Shown here: piece after piece, positions 1 to 8,250 of the stretch
Position numbering within the stretch: the first letter of the stretch is position 1
Layout: every line of letters begins with the position of its first letter
DNA from: Candidatus Avilachnospira avistercoris
GTDB lineage: Bacteria; Bacillota; Clostridia; Lachnospirales; Lachnospiraceae
Direction: 5' to 3'
Length of the DNA stretch: 47,686 nt
NCBI GenBank assembly: GCA_018714145.1
Contig: DVNS01000015.1
Span: 1 to 47,686, forward strand
Translations under genes and position numbers: made by a program
Notes under the pieces: generated by a model
Told to the model about the DNA's origin: nothing
Seen by the model: the letters and a program-made list of their open reading frames with translations, nothing else
Databases searched by the model: none

Positions 1-2
1 CC

Positions 3-194
3 GAATTCTATAATATGATATGCAGATTTGCGAAGGAGGGTATCGCAGTTATCCTAGTTTCATCTGAACTTCCCGAGGTCATAGGCCTTTCAGACAGGAT
101 AATAGTCATGAAGGGAAGAAAGATAGTTGGAGAGGTCGAGGCCAAGGGCGCGACTGAACGTGAATTATTGACTATGGCAATGGTGGAGGCTTAA
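3..194 (+). CDS. sugar ABC transporter ATP-binding protein, C-terminal fragment (5' end outside window)
   Basis: Open frame from the window edge: [63 protein letters not shown]. Matches the C-terminus of RbsA/MglA-type ATPases ([17 protein letters not shown]). Confidence 0.9.
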   Translation, partial: EFYNMICRFAKEGIAVILVSSELPEVIGLSDRIIVMKGRKIVGEVEAKGATERELLTMAMVEA

Positions 195-199
195 GTATT

Positions 200-1198
200 A
201 TGAATGAAAAAAGAAAAGTAAAACTGCCTATATCTGGAAATCAGCTTGTATTGATCATAGCGATAATCGGAATAGTCATAATCTTCTCATCATTGAATAA
301 GAACTATTTCACCTATACAAATCTTATCAATGTGCTGGTATCTTCAACAAATATAGGACTTACGGCTATAGGCATCACATTCCTCATCATGACGGGTGGC
401 AATGATCTGTCGGCGGGTTCTGTAGCAGCTTTTTGCGGAGTGTTTACGGCATGGGCCCTTAAAGCTACATCAGTTCCTTGGGGAGCACTGGTCATAATAT
501 CTTTGCTCATAGCTGCCGTTGCAGGATTGCTCAATGCGCTTATGGTTACAAAGCTCAATATAGTTCCGTTTATAGCGACTTTGGCCAGCCAGTCGGTATG
601 GCGCGGATTTGCTTATCTGCTCTGTGATGGAAAACCAGTGTCGGTAGGAAATGAGGGCCTTAAGAATTTTGGTACCATGAGGATCGGCGGAGAAGGAGGG
701 GTTCCATTCCCTGTTATCCTGATGATCATATTCTTCATAATTTTTGGATATATACTTGCCAAGACTAAATTCGGAAGGAGCATCTTTGCTATAGGAGGTA
801 ATCCTGAGGCGGCAAGGCTTGCGGGTATCAATGCTAACCGGATAAAGACTATCTGCTATATCATGACATCCGTATTTGCGGGACTAGCAGGTATCATACT
901 TGCGTCAAGGATGAGCTCCGGCCAGCCCGCTGCGAGCCCGAACCTTCACTTTGATGCCATTACGGCGGCAAACCTTGGCGGAGTATCTATGGTTGGAGGT
1001 GTCGGCTCGATCCCCAGTGTAGCCTTGGGCGTTATACTGGTTCAGGCTTTCAACTCAGGACTTAATATGGTTGGCATATCATCGTATTGGCAGTATGTGG
1101 CAAGAGGTCTGCTGCTCTTTGCGTCACTTGCCATTGACTTCTACCGTCAGCAGAGCAGAGCCAAGAAGCTTCTTGCAGACAGCATGAAGAATCTTTAA
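200..1198 (+). CDS. ribose/sugar-type ABC transporter permease (RbsC-like)
   Basis: 332 aa multi-TM; GGNDLSAGSVAAF and GGNPEAARLAGIN motifs typical of RbsC-family permeases; directly follows the ATPase. Confidence 0.92.
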   Translation: MNEKRKVKLPISGNQLVLIIAIIGIVIIFSSLNKNYFTYTNLINVLVSSTNIGLTAIGITFLIMTGGNDLSAGSVAAFCGVFTAWALKATSVPWGALVIISLLIAAVAGLLNALMVTKLNIVPFIATLASQSVWRGFAYLLCDGKPVSVGNEGLKNFGTMRIGGEGGVPFPVILMIIFFIIFGYILAKTKFGRSIFAIGGNPEAARLAGINANRIKTICYIMTSVFAGLAGIILASRMSSGQPAASPNLHFDAITAANLGGVSMVGGVGSIPSVALGVILVQAFNSGLNMVGISSYWQYVARGLLLFASLAIDFYRQQSRAKKLLADSMKNL

Positions 1199-1210
1199 AA
1201 AAGGATATTT

Positions 1211-1246
1211 CCGCTGTATGGCTTAAGGAGAAGGACCATGCAGCGG
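1211..1246 (+). other. intercistronic hairpin upstream of binding-protein gene
   Basis: CCGCTGTATGG (1211-1221) pairs with CCATGCAGCGG (1236-1246), 11 bp with one G-U; no U-tract follows, so not a simple terminator. Confidence 0.65.
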
Positions 1247-1282
1247 TGATAGCAAAATATATTTTTAATATGGAGGGAAGAT

Positions 1283-2368
1283 ATGAAAAAATTATTATCA
1301 CTTGTACTTGCTGGAGTGATGGTATTCTCACTTGCAGCTTGTGGCGGCTCAGCTGAAGAAACTACTGCTGCATCTGCTGAGACTGAGGCTGCAGCAGAGA
1401 CAGAAGCAGCCGCAGAAGAGACCGAGGCAGCGGCTGAAGAGGCTGCCGGAGAGGTTACATCTCTCAATATCTATGGCATCTATAAGTCAGAGTCTACTTA
1501 TTTTGTAAATGAGTCAGATTCCATAGAGGCAACGCTTAATGAGTTGGGAGAAAAGTATGGCTTTGAGGCTACATGGCACTTCAATAACTGTGACGGAGAC
1601 CCTGAGAAGTACATGACTCTTATAGATACAGCTATTGCTGACAATGCCGATGCGATAGTTACCTGTATTCCGGATCAGACCATGTCTCAGTCTGTGGTAG
1701 ATAAGTGCGAAGAAGCCGGTGTTCCTATAATAGCAGTCGATGACGGTCTTATAGATGATTCAGGAGCTTATATCGCACCTTGGTTCGGTATCGATGCTTA
1801 TAACATAGGCTATACATCCGGTGAATGGATGGCTGATTATGCTTCAGAAAACGGACTGCTTGAGGACCCTGAGGCTGGAGTACTTTACATGACTATGGAG
1901 ACAGTATCTTCCGCAACCCCTCGTACGGATGGACAGGAGGATGCTTGGGCAGAGAAGCTCGGCGATGCCATGAGCGATCGTACATATTATGCAGATTATG
2001 TAACTACTTCAGAGGAGGCTTATAATAGTGCATCTGCAGTAGTAGCAGCACATCCTGAGATCACAAAGTGGCTTGTATTTACTGCATCTGAGAATGGAGC
2101 CCTTGGAGCAGGCGCAGTTATTGAAGAGGCAGGACTTGCAGACAATAGCTGCATCATCGCCCTTGGCTGTGATGAGATGGTAAACCAGTGGGCTGATGGA
2201 AACTATTCAGTAGTTCGTTCTTCCGCTTACTTCTCAGGTAAGGTAGTCGGCAAGGAAGCAATAACATCAGTTGTTGAGTACCTTGTAAATGGAACAGAGA
2301 TCCCTGCAGAGTATGCAACACCTGCAGTTATAGTAACACCTGACGACTATCAGGATATAGTTATCTGA
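1283..2368 (+). CDS. sugar ABC transporter substrate-binding lipoprotein
   Basis: Lipobox LAACGG after signal peptide, Ala/Glu/Thr linker, periplasmic-binding-protein fold sequence (DADAIVTCIPDQTMSQSVVDKCEEAGVPIIAVD); SD ggaggg. Confidence 0.9.
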   Translation: MKKLLSLVLAGVMVFSLAACGGSAEETTAASAETEAAAETEAAAEETEAAAEEAAGEVTSLNIYGIYKSESTYFVNESDSIEATLNELGEKYGFEATWHFNNCDGDPEKYMTLIDTAIADNADAIVTCIPDQTMSQSVVDKCEEAGVPIIAVDDGLIDDSGAYIAPWFGIDAYNIGYTSGEWMADYASENGLLEDPEAGVLYMTMETVSSATPRTDGQEDAWAEKLGDAMSDRTYYADYVTTSEEAYNSASAVVAAHPEITKWLVFTASENGALGAGAVIEEAGLADNSCIIALGCDEMVNQWADGNYSVVRSSAYFSGKVVGKEAITSVVEYLVNGTEIPAEYATPAVIVTPDDYQDIVI

Positions 2369-2387
2369 TAAGTGATATCAGATGTTG

Positions 2388-2414
2388 AGCCGGGGCTTAT
2401 ATGCCCCGGCTTTT
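2388..2414 (+). terminator. Rho-independent terminator
   Basis: AGCCGGGGC-ttatat-GCCCCGGCT followed by ttt; 9-bp perfect stem. Confidence 0.85.
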
Positions 2415-2432
2415 AAATACGAGGAGAAAACA

Positions 2433-3227
2433 ATGAGAACATTCAGATTTGAACTTATGCGTCCTGAGGAATTACTGGCAGAGCAGGAACGCTTTTCTGT
2501 AGCCTATCTTCCGGTTGGACCCTTGGAGTGGCATGGTCCTCATATGCCCTTTGGAACAGATCCCCTCGATGCTCAGGCTGTAGCATATAGCATAGCTGAG
2601 AAATTGGGAGGCGTGGTATTTCCTACATTATTTTTTGGCACGGAGGCGGCAAGATCTCCTGAGATGGTCAGAAGGATGGGCTTTGAGGATGACACCCTCT
2701 ATGTGGTTGGTATGGATGTCCCCAATAATACGGTAAAAAGCTGTTATTCACCTGAGGAAATGTTTGGAGTAATACTTAGAGAAAACCTCAGACTCATAAT
2801 CAGTCATGGTTTTAAGCTTGTTGTTATAGTCAATGGGCACGGAGCAGATGGTCAGCTTGCCACAGGAGAAAGACTGGCGAATGAATTGAGCAATACGACA
2901 GCTTCAAAGGTATTGTTTACCAGAGCACTTCAGAAGCTGGATGAGCAGGATGAGCAGCTTGGCCATGCCAATATCGCCGAGACCTCTATGCAGATGTATA
3001 TAAGCGGAGACAGCGTCGACATAAGTAAGCTTCCTCCAAGGGATGTCCCTCTCAAAACAAGCGAGTGGGGCATAGCGGATTCACTGCTGTTTCAGGGTAA
3101 AGGAAATAAAGAGCATACAGTGGAGCACGATCCGAGGGATGCCAGTGCAGAGTTAGGCAAAAGATATGTAGAAAATGGAGCAAAAAGGATATCGGAGCTG
3201 ATATTAAAGACTTATAAGGAATTATAA
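2433..3227 (+). CDS. creatininase family protein
   Basis: YLPVGPLEWHGPHMPFGTDPLDA and VIVNGHGADGQ motifs of the creatininase/MftE/ArfB superfamily; ATG at 2433 preceded by gaggag (ORF-track start at 2382 lies inside the terminator). Confidence 0.88.
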   Translation: MRTFRFELMRPEELLAEQERFSVAYLPVGPLEWHGPHMPFGTDPLDAQAVAYSIAEKLGGVVFPTLFFGTEAARSPEMVRRMGFEDDTLYVVGMDVPNNTVKSCYSPEEMFGVILRENLRLIISHGFKLVVIVNGHGADGQLATGERLANELSNTTASKVLFTRALQKLDEQDEQLGHANIAETSMQMYISGDSVDISKLPPRDVPLKTSEWGIADSLLFQGKGNKEHTVEHDPRDASAELGKRYVENGAKRISELILKTYKEL

Positions 3228-3249
3228 GAGAAGCATGATAAAAACAAGA

Positions 3250-3282
3250 CAGCCATGACCGGTCGGACATGGCTGCCTTTTA
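3250..3282 (+). terminator. probable Rho-independent terminator
   Basis: AGCCATG-accggtcgga-CATGGCT followed by gcctttt. Confidence 0.75.
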
Positions 3283-3416
3283 GGCATATATCGTTTTCGA
3301 GCACATTTTAATAATCATATCACGAAAGTCAAAACTAACTCCATATGTAATATCTGACAAACTTTTCTGTGAAAAATGGAGAAAAGGCAAACATTTTCCG
3401 AAAAATTTACCTCACC

Positions 3417-3446
3417 TTGACAGTGGCTATACAAAGACCTTATGAT
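3417..3446 (+). promoter_or_regulatory. predicted sigma-A promoter for the 5-FCL-like gene
   Basis: TTGACA (3417-3422), 18-nt spacer, TATGAT (3441-3446). Confidence 0.65.
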
Positions 3447-3452
3447 TAAATT

Positions 3453-3614
3453 TGTTTTTATCGTTCAGTGTATATGATGCCGCTTATGACGAAGGCGGCT
3501 GAAGCATTTTCATAAGACAGTGTAACTGCCGCAAGTAGGCCCGTGCCGACTTAAGGCTTTGTCCCTGATGACTTCGGAGGGGACGTCATATATTTTACCA
3601 AGGGGTGACGGACG
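3453..3614 (+). promoter_or_regulatory. structured 5' leader, class unrecognised
   Basis: ~160 nt between the predicted TSS and ATG 3615. Hairpins GCCGC(3479-3483)/GCGGC(3495-3499) and GCC-gc-AAGT-a-GGC-ccgt-GCC-g-ACTT-aa-GGC (3528-3557); mutually exclusive GTCCC/GGGAC and ATGAC/GTCAT stems (3561-3589). Confidence 0.45.
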
Positions 3615-4373
3615 ATGGATCAGAATAAGAAGATCGACGCAAAGACCGCAAGGATCAGGATCTGGGAGGAGCTTATCAAGGTAGCTAAGCCCGACTCAAA
3701 GTTCAGCTGGGAGTTTTCCGAGTTTATCTGCGACTATGAGGGAAGTGAGCAGGGTACGAAGCTGCTTACGGCTACGGATATGTATAAGCAGGCCCGGGTC
3801 ATTTTTATTACTCCGGACAATAATCTGGAGACTCTCAGGGAGCAGGCTTTCCTTGATAAAAAGACCGTGGTCATGACCAACTACGGTATCACCAGAGGCT
3901 TTTTCCTGATAAAGCCCGGTCAGATACCTGAGGGCAAGGAGGAGCTCGCCTCATTGCTTGACGGCGTGTCCCGCTACTGGAAGCACCAGACCCTTGAGCA
4001 GCTTAAGGAATCAGTGGGCCATATCGATATGATGGTGACCGGAGCCTCTGCCATCACCCCCAGCGGCATACGCTTCGGAAAGGGCCATGGCTACTTTGAT
4101 CTGGAGTGGGCCATGCTCAGCTCCTGCGGCATAGCTGATGACAGCACAGTGATAGTAGGCGCAGGACATGACTGTCAGGTAGTAGATGTGGATGTGACCG
4201 TGGAGGATTATGACACGGCTATCGACTATATCGTTACTCCTACACGCATAATAGAGACAAGACACGAATTTCCTCGCCCGAGTAAGGGCATAATCTGGAG
4301 CAGGCTTGCTCCGGGCATGAGGGAGCAGATACCTCCGGTACAGGAGCTTTGGTGCCGGGTGCACTGCAAGTAA
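3615..4373 (+). CDS. 5-formyltetrahydrofolate cyclo-ligase-like protein (5-FCL/COG0212-type)
   Basis: GIRFGKGHGYFDLEWAML resembles the G-x-R-x-G-x-G-x-G-Y-x-D motif of the 5-FCL superfamily; SD aaggggtgacgg. Confidence 0.75.
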   Translation: MDQNKKIDAKTARIRIWEELIKVAKPDSKFSWEFSEFICDYEGSEQGTKLLTATDMYKQARVIFITPDNNLETLREQAFLDKKTVVMTNYGITRGFFLIKPGQIPEGKEELASLLDGVSRYWKHQTLEQLKESVGHIDMMVTGASAITPSGIRFGKGHGYFDLEWAMLSSCGIADDSTVIVGAGHDCQVVDVDVTVEDYDTAIDYIVTPTRIIETRHEFPRPSKGIIWSRLAPGMREQIPPVQELWCRVHCK

Positions 4374-4381
4374 ATTTAAGT

Positions 4382-4530
4382 GCGGCAGAGTCCGTCTGAT
4401 GATGTAAAAAGCAAGCTGCATCGTCGGAGCTCTGCCGCTTGAATGTTTTAATGAGGACATCAGCTTGCCTGAGACCCGGTAAAAGCTGATATGCTGCAGC
4501 TTGGGATGATGGCCTGACCAATGGGGTCAG
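4382..4530 (+). other. cluster of three intergenic hairpins
   Basis: GCGGCAGAG...CTCTGCCGC with inner GATGATG/CATCGTC; ATCAGCTT(4459-4466)/AAGCTGAT(4483-4490); CTGACC(4514-4519)/GGTCAG(4525-4530). Confidence 0.55.
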
Positions 4531-4594
4531 ACGTCTGGAGCCGGGGATAGGATATGTCATTCAGCAGATGAGGAGCCTCACAGGAAGGAGCAGG

Positions 4595-6124
4595 ATGCAG
4601 GACAGAACACCGCTTTTGGAGCTTAACGGCATCACAAAGAGCTTTGGAAGCTTTGTGGCCAATGACCATATAGATCTTAAGGTGTACCCGGGAGAGGTGC
4701 ATGCCATCCTTGGAGAGAATGGAGCCGGCAAGAGCACCCTCATGAATATCATCTACGGTATGTATAAGCCGGATTCCGGCACCATCAGCATAAATGGCAG
4801 AAAGGTCCGCATAAAGTCTCCCAAGCATGCCCTCAAGCATAAGATAGGCATGGTGCATCAGCATTTTATGCTGGTAGACGTGCTGTCTGCCATAGACAAT
4901 ATCTCTCTTTTGGAAGATGATGCCCTATTTGCTCCCAGAGACAGAAGTAAGGTCATAAGGCGGGTCGAGGAGCTCAAGGCCCGGTACCATATAGATGTGG
5001 ACATCGAGAGTCCGGTGGAGCAGCTTGGCATAGGTATGCAGCAGAAGGTGGAGATACTTAAGCTCCTTTATACCGGGGCGGATCTCCTTATATTTGATGA
5101 GCCCACCGCCGTGCTCCCTCCTCAGGAGTGTGACAGCCTGTTTGAGATAATCGACAATCTCACCGCAGAGGGAAAGGGGGTCATCTTCATAAGCCATAAG
5201 CTTGATGAGGTGCTCCAGATAAGCGACAGGATAACTGTCCTTGCCCATGGAAGGGTGGTAAATGAGCTCGCTGCCAAGGATGCGGACAGAGAGGGCTTGG
5301 TCCGCATGATGGTAGGAGAGGACCTTGATATGTCTGTTTCCTCCCATAAGGATACCAAGCCGGGCCCGGTGGTCATAAGTGCCAGAGGGCTCTGTGCGAG
5401 GGATAAGCGAAAGATACAGACCCTTAATGCAGTGGATATAGAGATACATGCAGGTGAGATAGTAGGCATAGCCGGAGTGGACGGAAACGGACAGACCGAG
5501 CTTGCGGAGACCTTGGCAGGAGTCCGCCACAGCCATGGCGGAAAGGTATATATAGACGGGACGGAGGTCTCCACCTATTCTCCTAGGACCTTTGTGCGAA
5601 ATCGGGTCCAGTATGTGCCTGCAGACAGGAACCATATAGGCACGGTACCTGATTTTCCCCTTTATGAAAACTGGCTGCTCCGCAATTATGACCCTCCGAG
5701 GAAGGGCGCATTTATAGATTATCGTAAGGTAAAAGAAGAGGCAGCAGGAGCCATAAGGAGCTATGATGTCAGGACCAGAGGCGTGGATGAGCGTACTGCC
5801 CAGCTTTCAGGCGGAAATCTTCAGAAGTTTATCATGGCGAGGAGCTTAAGAGAGGCTCCGAAGCTCCTTATCTGCGAATATCCCACAAGGGGACTTGATA
5901 TCAGGGCAGCCATGTTCATCAGGGAAAAGATAGTTGAGGCAAAGAAGAACGGCTGCGGAGTCCTGCTTCTGTCAGGGGACTTTGATGAGCTGTTTTCCCT
6001 TTCTGACAGGCTGATAGTCATGTATAAGGGTCGGATAGTAGGAGAGAAGAAGCCGGAGGAGACGACGGTAAGAGAGATAGGTATGCTGATGATGGGAGGT
6101 GCCGCTGATGGAAATGCAGACTGA
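4595..6124 (+). CDS. BMP/nucleoside-type ABC transporter ATP-binding protein (two NBDs)
   Basis: Walker A GENGAGKST, DEPTAVLPPQE, second degenerate NBD GVDGNGQTE, LSGGNLQK signature; ATG 4595 with SD aggaaggag. Confidence 0.93.
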   Translation: MQDRTPLLELNGITKSFGSFVANDHIDLKVYPGEVHAILGENGAGKSTLMNIIYGMYKPDSGTISINGRKVRIKSPKHALKHKIGMVHQHFMLVDVLSAIDNISLLEDDALFAPRDRSKVIRRVEELKARYHIDVDIESPVEQLGIGMQQKVEILKLLYTGADLLIFDEPTAVLPPQECDSLFEIIDNLTAEGKGVIFISHKLDEVLQISDRITVLAHGRVVNELAAKDADREGLVRMMVGEDLDMSVSSHKDTKPGPVVISARGLCARDKRKIQTLNAVDIEIHAGEIVGIAGVDGNGQTELAETLAGVRHSHGGKVYIDGTEVSTYSPRTFVRNRVQYVPADRNHIGTVPDFPLYENWLLRNYDPPRKGAFIDYRKVKEEAAGAIRSYDVRTRGVDERTAQLSGGNLQKFIMARSLREAPKLLICEYPTRGLDIRAAMFIREKIVEAKKNGCGVLLLSGDFDELFSLSDRLIVMYKGRIVGEKKPEETTVREIGMLMMGGAADGNAD

Positions 6125-7235
6125 GGAAAGGCTTCAGACGGAAAGCAGCCTTGCAGCAAGGCTCAGGAAGCTCCATGAGGAGCGTTTCGGCACCAAGCTC
6201 ATCGTCATAGTGCTGTCGGTACTCATGGCCTTGCTTATAGGAGCCATCTTCCTTCTGATACTTGGAGTTGACCCGTTTACCGCATATTTTTATCTGCTGG
6301 TCCGGCCCTTCAGGTCATTTTCCAGCATAGGAGAGCTCAGCATCAGGCTGACGCCCATACTGCTTACCGCCGTGGGAGTATCATTTTCCTTCAGTGCCAA
6401 GCTCAGCAATCTGGGCGGAGAGGGACAGATATGCTTAGGTGCCATAGGCATGACCCTTATCGGGACCTCGGCCCTTGGAGAGTCCTTAGGCGTGCTCTCA
6501 CTGCCCCTCGGCATGGTGACCGCAGCCTTGTTCGGAGCTTTGTGGGCAGGCATCGCAGGCTTTGTAAAGTCATTTTTCAAGGCCAGCGAGATCATCACCA
6601 CCCTTATGCTCAACTACATAGCCATACAGCTCATGAGCTGGTGTGTATATTATCCCCTGAGGGACCCGGAGGGCAACATCCCCCAGTCCGCAAAGATAGC
6701 TGCCGAGCTTCCGAAGCTCTTTGAGGGCTCCCGTATGAATCTTGGCATCATCATAGCCATAGCCGCCCTCATCATCTATGCTGTCGTGATGTATAGGACC
6801 CGCTTCGGCTTTAAGATAAGGGTCCTTGGCGGAAGTCCTGAGGCTGCAAGATATGCCGGCATAAAGAGGACCAAGTATTACATAATCATCATGTGCTTAA
6901 GCGGAGTATTTACCGGCATAGCCGGAGCCATAGAGGTGGCCGGTACCCAGACGAGGCTCCTTGAGGGGCTGGCAGGCTCCTACGGTCTGACCGGTGTGGT
7001 AGCCTCCCTCCTTGGCATGCTTCATCCTGTGGGAGTGGCCCTGTCATCGGTCCTGCTGGCAGCTTTGGAGTCAGGCTCTGAGGCCATGCAGGTAAAGACC
7101 GGAGTTTCATCCCTCTTTGTAAATATGCTTGAGGCCCTGATAGTTCTCTTTATACTTCTCGGCATGAGCCTGATGACGGGACCGGGACTTGGAGTATTTA
7201 AACGGAAGATAAAAAGGACGGAGGTAAAGGCATGA
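6108..7235 (+). CDS. BMP/nucleoside-type ABC transporter permease 1
   Basis: RLTPILLTAVGVSFSFSAKLSNLGGEGQICLGAIG motif; SD gggaggt upstream of ATG 6108. Confidence 0.92.
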   Translation: MEMQTEERLQTESSLAARLRKLHEERFGTKLIVIVLSVLMALLIGAIFLLILGVDPFTAYFYLLVRPFRSFSSIGELSIRLTPILLTAVGVSFSFSAKLSNLGGEGQICLGAIGMTLIGTSALGESLGVLSLPLGMVTAALFGALWAGIAGFVKSFFKASEIITTLMLNYIAIQLMSWCVYYPLRDPEGNIPQSAKIAAELPKLFEGSRMNLGIIIAIAALIIYAVVMYRTRFGFKIRVLGGSPEAARYAGIKRTKYYIIIMCLSGVFTGIAGAIEVAGTQTRLLEGLAGSYGLTGVVASLLGMLHPVGVALSSVLLAALESGSEAMQVKTGVSSLFVNMLEALIVLFILLGMSLMTGPGLGVFKRKIKRTEVKA

Positions 7236-8173
7236 GTGAGTTTCTGACTGCAGCATTTTTGATACCGCTTTTTACCGCCGGAGTAAGGATGAGCGTGCCC
7301 TTGATACTGGGCTCAGTGGGCGAGGTGGTCGCAGAAAAGACGGGAGTCATGAATATAGGACTTGAGGGCCAGATGCTTATAGCAGCCTTGGTGTCCTTCA
7401 TCGGGGCCTATTTTACAGGAAGCCTTGCCTTAGGCATACTCTGCGGAGGACTTTCCGGCATGTTGACCGCCCTCATAAGTGCCTTCTGGTGCGTGAGCAG
7501 GAAGCAGGACCAGTCAGTGGTGGGCATCATGGTCAATCTCTTTGCCATAGGCTTTACCAACTTCCTTTATAGGGCCATCTTCGGCGTCCGCACGGACAGG
7601 GCCAAAGTGGAGATACTGGAGACACTTAGGATACCGGTGCTTTCTGACATACCGGTGATAGGAGAGATATTTTTCGAGCAGAATGTGCTCGTATACATAG
7701 CCATACTGATGGCGGTATTTACCCTGTATGTGCTTAAGAGGACCCGTTTCGGACTGCAGATAGAGGCCACGGGCGAAAATCCCAAGGCTGCAAGGTCTGC
7801 CGGCGTCAGGGTAAAGCCCGTCAGATACTTCGGATATCTGTTCTGCGGATTTATGGCCGGGATAGCCGGAGCCTTCCTTTCCTGCGGCATAGTAGGAGCC
7901 TTCACTGAAAATATGTCCGCCGGCCGGGGCTTTATATGCCTTGCAGTGACCATACTAGCCCGCTGGAATCCGGTGCTCTCAGTGCTGGCAGCCCTTCTGT
8001 TCGGTACTGTTCAGGCCCTGCAGCTCAGGCTTCAGGCCATGGGCTCAGAGCTTCCCTATCAGTTCTTCGTGGCCCTGCCTTATATCGTCACCCTCATAAG
8101 CCTGATGGTATTTGGCTGGAACATACACGCTCCGAAGGACCTTGGAAAGCCCTACAACGAGGAGCAGCGCTGA
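7232..8173 (+). CDS. BMP/nucleoside-type ABC transporter permease 2
   Basis: SVGEVVAEKTGVMNIGLEGQMLIAAL motif; ATGA overlap with the upstream permease. Confidence 0.93.
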   Translation: MSEFLTAAFLIPLFTAGVRMSVPLILGSVGEVVAEKTGVMNIGLEGQMLIAALVSFIGAYFTGSLALGILCGGLSGMLTALISAFWCVSRKQDQSVVGIMVNLFAIGFTNFLYRAIFGVRTDRAKVEILETLRIPVLSDIPVIGEIFFEQNVLVYIAILMAVFTLYVLKRTRFGLQIEATGENPKAARSAGVRVKPVRYFGYLFCGFMAGIAGAFLSCGIVGAFTENMSAGRGFICLAVTILARWNPVLSVLAALLFGTVQALQLRLQAMGSELPYQFFVALPYIVTLISLMVFGWNIHAPKDLGKPYNEEQR

Positions 8174-8181
8174 GAATATTG

Positions 8182-8237
8182 ATATGAAAGCCTTTAGGGC
8201 TTCATATAGATATTATTGAAAAACGATAGCTTTTCAA
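8182..8237 (+). other. two intercistronic hairpins upstream of BMP lipoprotein gene
   Basis: ATATGAA-a-GCC/GGC-TTCATAT (8182-8207) and TTGAAAA/TTTTCAA (8216-8237), just before SD ggagga. Confidence 0.65.
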
Positions 8238-8250
8238 ATGGAGGAGAAAA

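Noticed and set aside
1340-1460. Ala/Glu/Thr repeats in the binding-protein linker as a special repeat element
   Set aside because: Such tethers after the lipobox are common in Lachnospiraceae-type lipoproteins; a similar one occurs at 8330-8420.
3561-3589. H-type pseudoknot from GTCCC/GGGAC and ATGAC/GTCAT
   Set aside because: The stems cross with a zero-length third loop, sterically implausible; kept as mutually exclusive stems instead.
4466-4545. Possible TPP riboswitch (CCTGAGACCC seen)
   Set aside because: Has CTGAGA but lacks the GAACCTGATCTGG...TAATACCAGCG block and correct spacing.
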